Source of the DNA: Polyodon spathula
Lineage: Eukaryota > Chordata > Actinopteri > Acipenseriformes > Polyodontidae
Reading direction: 5' to 3'
Assembly (NCBI RefSeq): GCF_017654505.1
Contig: NC_054559.1
Span: forward strand, 4,640,281-4,704,280
DNA: 64,000 nt
In this document: positions 58,553-64,000 of the stretch, in pieces
Position numbering within the stretch: the stretch's first letter is position 1
Layout of the letters: each line of letters opens with the position of its first letter
The notes under the pieces: model-generated
Database searches by the model: none
What the model was told of the DNA's origin: nothing
Seen by the model: only the letters and a program-made list of their open reading frames with translations
Position numbers and translations under genes: made by a program

Positions 58553-59888
58553 AGATGGTGATTATATAGTGTGTAACAACATACTACTACTTTTACTCCT
58601 CCTCCTACTAATAGTAATGTTGCACTTCAAAATACTTAGTTAATAAACAAAAAAGATCACAGAAGGAATGTGTAAAGAAACACAATTGAGATTGCACTAA
58701 GTTGTATATATAAATGTATAACAGTAAAATATTTTTTTTTAAAATCTCAATACTGCTATTGTCCAGACGTCTTCAAGTCAGACTACTACTGGTACCACAA
58801 AGAAAAATACTACGTGACTATAACTGTCTGATTACTATTAACAATAATGATAATAATAAACTATTGGACTTTATTTTACAAACGGAGTTGCCGGTCAGGG
58901 TGGTAACTTTTTTTTATCAAAACAAGATCTGTTTTGTAATGGGACAGCCCATCTCTAGGAATGCATGGGTAGGGTCATGTATTTATTTGCAGTCTTTTGG
59001 ATCGTTTCCAAGTCTCGTCTGATGTGGATTTACATTCGGCAACATCGCAGGCAACCCCCCCCCAATTTATACTGTAGTATGGCACTAGCATTCATCTCTG
59101 AGAGCTAAGGAGGCAGCTAACACTAAAAGGAGACACGTTAAGGTTAACTACTGGTACTTATTTGTTTAGTTGTTGGAAGTCCACGATGTGTGGTAAAGTG
59201 CCTATTGCAGAAATGCTTTATTGAATGTGGAAATGTTTACTCCCACAGTTTCTGAATTATAGGGTTATTTTTGTCCCACAATTTACATTTTGTTTTTGCA
59301 AGTCTTTATTACACAAAGAAAACTGTGAACATAACAGCCATTGCCACTGTACAGTTAGATCTATGTAGTATGGTTGGAGTTGACAAACACTTGTATTCTG
59401 TCTGCAGTATATTTTCTTCTAAGACATGTTGGTTTGGATTTCATAAAGCTTCAATGTGCACAGCAGCTGTTTCTAATTGCCCTAGGAATCATATGCGGCA
59501 TGTACCCATTTAACATTGCTGGGGGGGCGACTCTAAACAGTGTGGACTCTTTGGGTGCCTGGCACAACACATTATAGGGTTGTATTGCACTGGGCGCTTC
59601 ACTGGTGAAAACACTGAAACAACCCCCTAGGCTACAAGGTAGACCTTCATAATCGGGGCCATCATTTCGAAACCACTTTCTTAGCGTATCTTATTGTAGT
59701 GTTCTACACTGCAATTTTCATTTCGTGCATTTGAATTTAACCTCCAGAAATAAAATAATCATGTAACTCCCTGTTCTTGGTCTGTTTCCAGTCCCTTATT
59801 TGAAAGTCAGACTGAGAACGGGGCAACAGACTTGTCTTTTGCTATAAAAAAAAGAAAAAACATTTCCACAGTGCATTATTTGTGTACA
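58063..59888. other. No gene; poly-T/poly-G and (AAT)n tracts
   Basis: Poly-T then poly-G at 58252-58287 and (AAT)n at 58498-58551. No conserved frame. Confidence 0.45.
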
Positions 59889-60753
59889 TGTGGCAAAGTG
59901 GCTGGTGAGTGGGGAACAGGTGATGCGGTGCAGGAGTGAAAGACAATTGTAATCCTGTTGGAAAGGTGCTTTATTTGTTTTCCAGGTCTGGTGACCATTT
60001 AAATAGTAATACCCTGGCAAAACACCACCATGTGTGAAGTAACTTACAAAAATAGATGGTGAGTAAGTAGATTCAAGAAAATGCACAGAGTCCTTTTCTT
60101 CAATCAGTTGCCAGGTTTATTGAACTATGCAGGGAGTCTGGTCCCAGGTACAGGACATACAACACTCAACATTACAATGTTTGCATGACATTAAATACCC
60201 TTCTGTATAGATGGTCCACCTCCCCTTTCTCTGACACTTAACCAATTGCAAAGGTACAACACATTATTCTGTTAATTTAGTGTGTGTGTGTGTGTCTGTA
60301 TGTGCGTGTGTGTGTGTGTGTGTGTGTAGTCTAATGTGACAACCTCTGAACTCAGTGCATTCTTCACACTCCTGGAGACAAAAGGTCCATACATCTGCCT
60401 TTTGTTATCTCCTTGAGATCCCCTTTGATGCCAGTGGCATTATCTCTTTCGATCTCTCTGAAGTCCTCAGAACCTGTTCCCTTCTAGTCCACAGCATTGT
60501 TATCTCATTAGCTTGCAGTCATTGTTGGGCAGTTTGTAGACGCATCGTCTCTATCAGTGGTTAGCAGTACATGCAATTTGAACCAAACAGTCTGCTATCT
60601 GCAATATTAGTCTCTTTTCAGAAAAGAACACCAGTATAGCTCTGCCAGTCCACATGCGTAGCAAACTGCTAATCAATTCTCAATCCATGTTTTCCAACAC
60701 TGTGTAAAGCGCAGGTTTTACAAAACAGGGCACATTCCTGAACAGAAATGAAC
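59889..60753 (-). other. Unassigned, possibly LTR-derived
   Basis: It begins TGTGGCAAAGTGGCTGGTG at 59889, with minus-strand poly-A-signal-like AAATAAAGC near 59970. A second minus-strand AATAAACC lies near 60117. A (TG)n tract lies at 60282-60329. No paired end, TSD or gene was found. Confidence 0.3.
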
Positions 60754-61289
60754 ACACGGTCACCAGTCCTGGGTGAGTGCAGACGTGCGTGTGCGGTGGT
60801 GAAGACACGGGTATTTCGTGACGGTTGGTGCAGTGGTGATCTGGTTCATGCTGACCCTCGGCGATAGCTCCGGATTTGTGAGTTTAACTGTCTAGTGGTG
60901 CAAAAACACAGACAATTACTAAACAAACAAAACATAACACACAACGCGTTTTCTTATTAAATGAGAGCTCCTCTCTCGGTCCTGCTTTATCTCCAGCGTT
61001 TACCCAAACGAAAGAAAAGATCAGGGTTACCCTGGCCCCTATATGCAGTCCCTCATGACATCTTGGTAAACGGTTGCAGCTGCCTTATTGCTTGCAGCTG
61101 CCCCTCGTTTACCTTTCAGGTCAGTACGGTCTTGCAACAGTGTCTCGCTTCTTTCCAGGCTGACCGACTTCCCGCCCCCGGAAACGAACCGTCAGGCCAG
61201 CCCTTCCAGATACTTCTCCTCCCATTCTTTAGCGCCTTCACAGGTCAGGAGGGAGATTTACCACCAGAACTCATTGTCTTTCCGTCACA
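60754..61289 (-). mobile_element. Solo LTR, family 1, minus orientation
   Basis: On minus it starts TGTGACGGAAAGACAATG (61289), followed by AAATCTCCCTCCTGACCTG, GTCGGTCAGCCTGGAAAG and CGGTTGCAGCTG-type text. It aligns with 21493-22032 down to a shared ACACGGTCACC. The true far end is not fixed. Confidence 0.65.
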
Positions 61290-61984
61290 GTACAGTATAA
61301 TTAACTAGTTTTATATTTAAAATCTTAATAAAACAGTTTCAGAACTTGCAGTTTTGGATTATCTTGTCTGTGGTATCATTGGGTAGTCCAAGGTTAGTGC
61401 TATTTTGAGTCTGTACACCCAGACCTGGACATGCACTCAAACTAACTGTGTATCATTCTACTTCCAGCAGTGTCCACTACATGCCTGCTGGAAGTAAGAG
61501 TGAAGGTTAAGGGGTAAGTGGTGTATCTTTTGCACTGCACAGTTTAGCAGGGCTAGAAGTTAACTTTTTAAGGCAGTAGTGAAGATTTGCTAACTGCCTG
61601 TAAAGTAGGTAGCAACGTGGTCTTATTCTGTAGCAGTTTATTCGACTAATAATTATATATAAAAATAATTAAAAAACAAAACAAAACATCTACCTACTGT
61701 TTTAAATAGACTGAATATCCCAAACTCACGCAGAAGGCCTATATTTAAATCTGAAAGGAAACCGCCTTGTGCGCCACTAAATAATGGAACTAATGCATTC
61801 ATTGTTGAAATATATTTTGTTTTATCCTTAAGTTCTACAAGAATTCAACCATCAGTACAGTTAACCAGGTAATGTTTCATCGGTGCAAATTAAGTGGTAC
61901 GAAATACTTATGTCTTCAGTCTAACAAATCATATATACCTATAAAGGCAGCAATTAAATAATTGAACCCTGCATTGTATGACCT
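61290..61984. other. No gene recognised
   Basis: Nothing recognised. Confidence 0.45.
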
Positions 61985-62632
61985 TGTGACAGGACAGCTG
62001 AGTGGTGACATCAGGCCAGAAACAGCAACTGAAAACACAGACATGTACTCTGGTGCAAAGCATGTTACGGCTCCATTTTTATTTTGAAACCAAAAATAAA
62101 ATATTTGAACACAAAAACACTGTTTATAGAATGAAATGAAATATTTAAACAAAACAGATGTCAGACACAACCAAACTAGACCGAAGGTCAGGCTGGGCAG
62201 TTGCCTTCCCTGAACCTTTTTCTTTTCATTTCGTTATCAGACTCGTTCTCTGACTCTCTCTCTCTCTCGCTCAAACACTACACCTTTTGCAGACAAAGCT
62301 GTAGGTCTTTTATACTGTGGCCAAGGGGTTAACTGGCTCTTAACTCTGTCCTTACTCCTCGGCAATAGTCCGCACAGGTAGAATAATTATGTGTGACTCT
62401 CAAGTTAATTCAATTACTAGCTGACAATCAAGCATTCCCCTCGTGGGCATTTTAAAACTAAAACAATGCATCATGGCTGACAGCACCTCGCTCATCCTTT
62501 CCAAACAATAGCAAAACCCAAGGCGCTTTCGCTGTCACATTTATAAACAATAAATCATAATACATTTTAAATCAGCAGGACTTTTCCTGCCCCCTTTAAT
62601 CGTGTGTAGGGCTCTCCTGCTCCCCTGCCACA
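61985..62632 (-). mobile_element. Solo LTR, family 2, with near-perfect TSD
   Basis: On minus it starts TGTGGCAGGGGAGCAGG (62632) and ends CACTCAGCTGTCCTGTCACA (61985), 648 bp. Flanking 5-mers GACCT (61980-61984) and GACCA (62633-62637) match at four of five positions. It shares the GTGACATCAGGCCAGAAACA end with 34588 and 24484. Confidence 0.85.
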
Positions 62633-62829
62633 GACCATATAAATTATAAGGTTACAACCACAGCCAAGCTTTTTTGTAAAGGAAAGCTAATTACAGCACG
62701 GGTACCGCTACCTTTGAAAGTTTCATGCAACATGCCATATTAACTGATTTAGCACTAACTGCCTTTTTACTGCATCTTTAAATAAGATGACCAGATGTCC
62801 CGTTTTGGACAGGAAGTCCCACATTTGGA

Positions 62830-63660
62830 ACACTAGCTGCAGTCAGTTTGTGGTGCGTGCCGGCAGACCACCATATGGAGAGTTGCAGTAGTCAAGTCGA
62901 GAGGAGACAATTGCATGACAAAGTATCTCCGCATCTGGGAGGGAAAGGTAGGGACGGACTTTGGAGATGTTTCAAAGATGTTAGAAGGAAGATTTGACCA
63001 TGGAGGAGATGTGGGCATCAAAGGAGAGGTTGCAGTCAAGAAGTACACTAAGGCTTCATACTGTGGGGAAAGGCAGCAGCAGACAGTTTCCGAGGTTTAG
63101 GGCAGCTATGTTTAGATCCTACTAGAAGGAGTTCAGATTTGCTAGTGTTCAGCTGAAGAAAATTACAAAAGGGAAGCATGTAGATATTGAGGAGAAGGGG
63201 CCCAAGGACAGATCCTTGGGAGATCTTTGTTCATAGCACCACTGCGTCCAGCATAGAAAATGGACTGCATGCATCTGGATAGGTAAGAGGACATCCAGGA
63301 GAGACAGGTTCCAGAGATCCCAGCATACTCCTGAAGGTGGTCAAGAAGAATGCCATGATCTGTGGTGTCAAAAGCAGCTGTTAGAGCAAGGAAAACAAGA
63401 GGGAGCATTAGCATTGAGCAGGAGATCATTCACAGTCCGGAGCAGAGCAGTTTCAGTACTGTGATGCAGCCGGAAACCAGACTGTAGAGATTCAACTAGA
63501 TTGTTGTCCGTGAGGTGTTTCATCAGCTGAGTGGCTACAGCTCTTTCGAGAGTTTTTGAGAGAAAAAGGAGATTGGGGATGGGATGGAAATTAGATAAGT
63601 CAGCCGGGTCAAGGGAGGGTTTTTTGAGTATCGGCTTAACTCGGGCAAGCTTATAAGATA
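62830..63660 (-). mobile_element. L2/CR1-like LINE reverse transcriptase relic
   Basis: The minus strand reads LALTAAFDTTDHGILLDHL, then GISGTCLSWMSSYLS (63429-63290), then a decayed QGSVLGPLL-type box (about 63220) and LNTSKSELLL-like text further down. FDTxDH and the following spacing are typical of L2/CR1-type RT. Frameshifts occur after the first box. Boundaries are approximate. Confidence 0.7.
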
Positions 63661-64000
63661 TTTTTTTTACTTTGTCACAGCTATTAGTTTAATTGAAGAA
63701 AAACAAAGTGTTCTCCAAATTGTTGTATTTCCAAATTTCATTTTTAACATGTATTAAGTCGACAGGTATCACTTAAAACAGAAAAGAACATGTTAAAAAC
63801 GTGTTAATTGCATTTCCTGCCTTGCCTCTGCAGTTTTTCAGTACTAGTCAATGATAAGAAGAAAGCATTACTGACAATCTGAAAGCTTCTCTGACTATTT
63901 TACATAGGCTAATGCTTATGCTTACATTAAGGAAGAGTAAACTGTATTCCTTTCGTAAGTAAAGAAGTGACAATGTTTCATTTGATCAGAAAAGGAATAC
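63661..64000. other. No gene recognised
   Basis: AT-rich, nothing recognised up to the window end. Confidence 0.45.

Overview
The window looks like intronic and intergenic DNA of a ray-finned fish. No prokaryotic signature is present: there are no tightly packed genes, no RBS-led operons and no CRISPR array. The repeat mix (Tc1/mariner, several hAT families, DIRS-type tyrosine-recombinase retrotransposons, V-SINE, L1 and L2-like LINEs, long (AAT)n and (TA)n tracts) is fish-like. Two copies of a tRNA-derived SINE (6283-6665 and 42757-43003) resemble one I associate from memory with sturgeon and paddlefish, so a chondrostean is my best guess. That is recollection and was not checked.

Only one host protein gene can be read end to end. 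It is NATD1, a small GNAT-fold acetyltransferase-like protein of 110 codons, on the minus strand, in three coding exons: 38733-38637, 26196-26078 and 15203-15087. All junctions are GT-AG and the reading frame is kept. Its introns are 12.4 kb and 10.9 kb and are filled with transposons. About 17.6 kb upstream, on the plus strand, an ATG-bearing mini-exon at 56324-56348 ends in a perfect GTAAGT donor. It fits the first coding exon of a MAP2K3/MAP2K6-type kinase. In human, NATD1 and MAP2K3 are divergent neighbours, so synteny supports this call, but no kinase-domain exon lies in the window.

Layout. 1-10.3 kb: Tc1 remnants, including one with both ends and both TA duplications (2979-4618), a SINE, a V-SINE with a 9-bp target duplication, and unassigned DNA. 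10.3-12.8 kb: minus-strand DIRS relic A. About 13.4-15.1 kb: NATD1 3' UTR region, with a G-run cluster just after the stop codon. 15.5-19.1 kb: hAT-like element, containing a hAT with perfect 8-bp TSD, containing a 1.58-kb retroviral-type LTR. 19.3-25.0 kb: a second hAT with perfect TSD, three solo LTRs and a 92-bp minisatellite. 27.8-28.8 kb: deleted Tc1. 29.2-33.0 kb: an L1 copy split exactly at a TTAA by an apparent piggyBac-like insertion, then partly inverted. 34.6-35.2 kb: solo LTR. 36.6-37.1 kb: second copy of the 5.0-kb repeat. 38.7-38.9 kb: NATD1 start and promoter. 44.1-46.9 kb: hAT transposase relic whose 3' part took two solo LTRs. 47.3-51.4 kb: plus-strand DIRS relic B, broken by two solo LTRs with 5-bp TSDs. 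56.3 kb: candidate MAP2K3 exon 1. 58-64 kb: a MADF-like fragment, two more solo LTRs and an L2/CR1-like LINE relic.

No new operon, defence locus or RNA gene was found. The interest lies in the readable order of nested insertions and rearrangements inside and beside NATD1, and in a few unexplained dispersed motifs.
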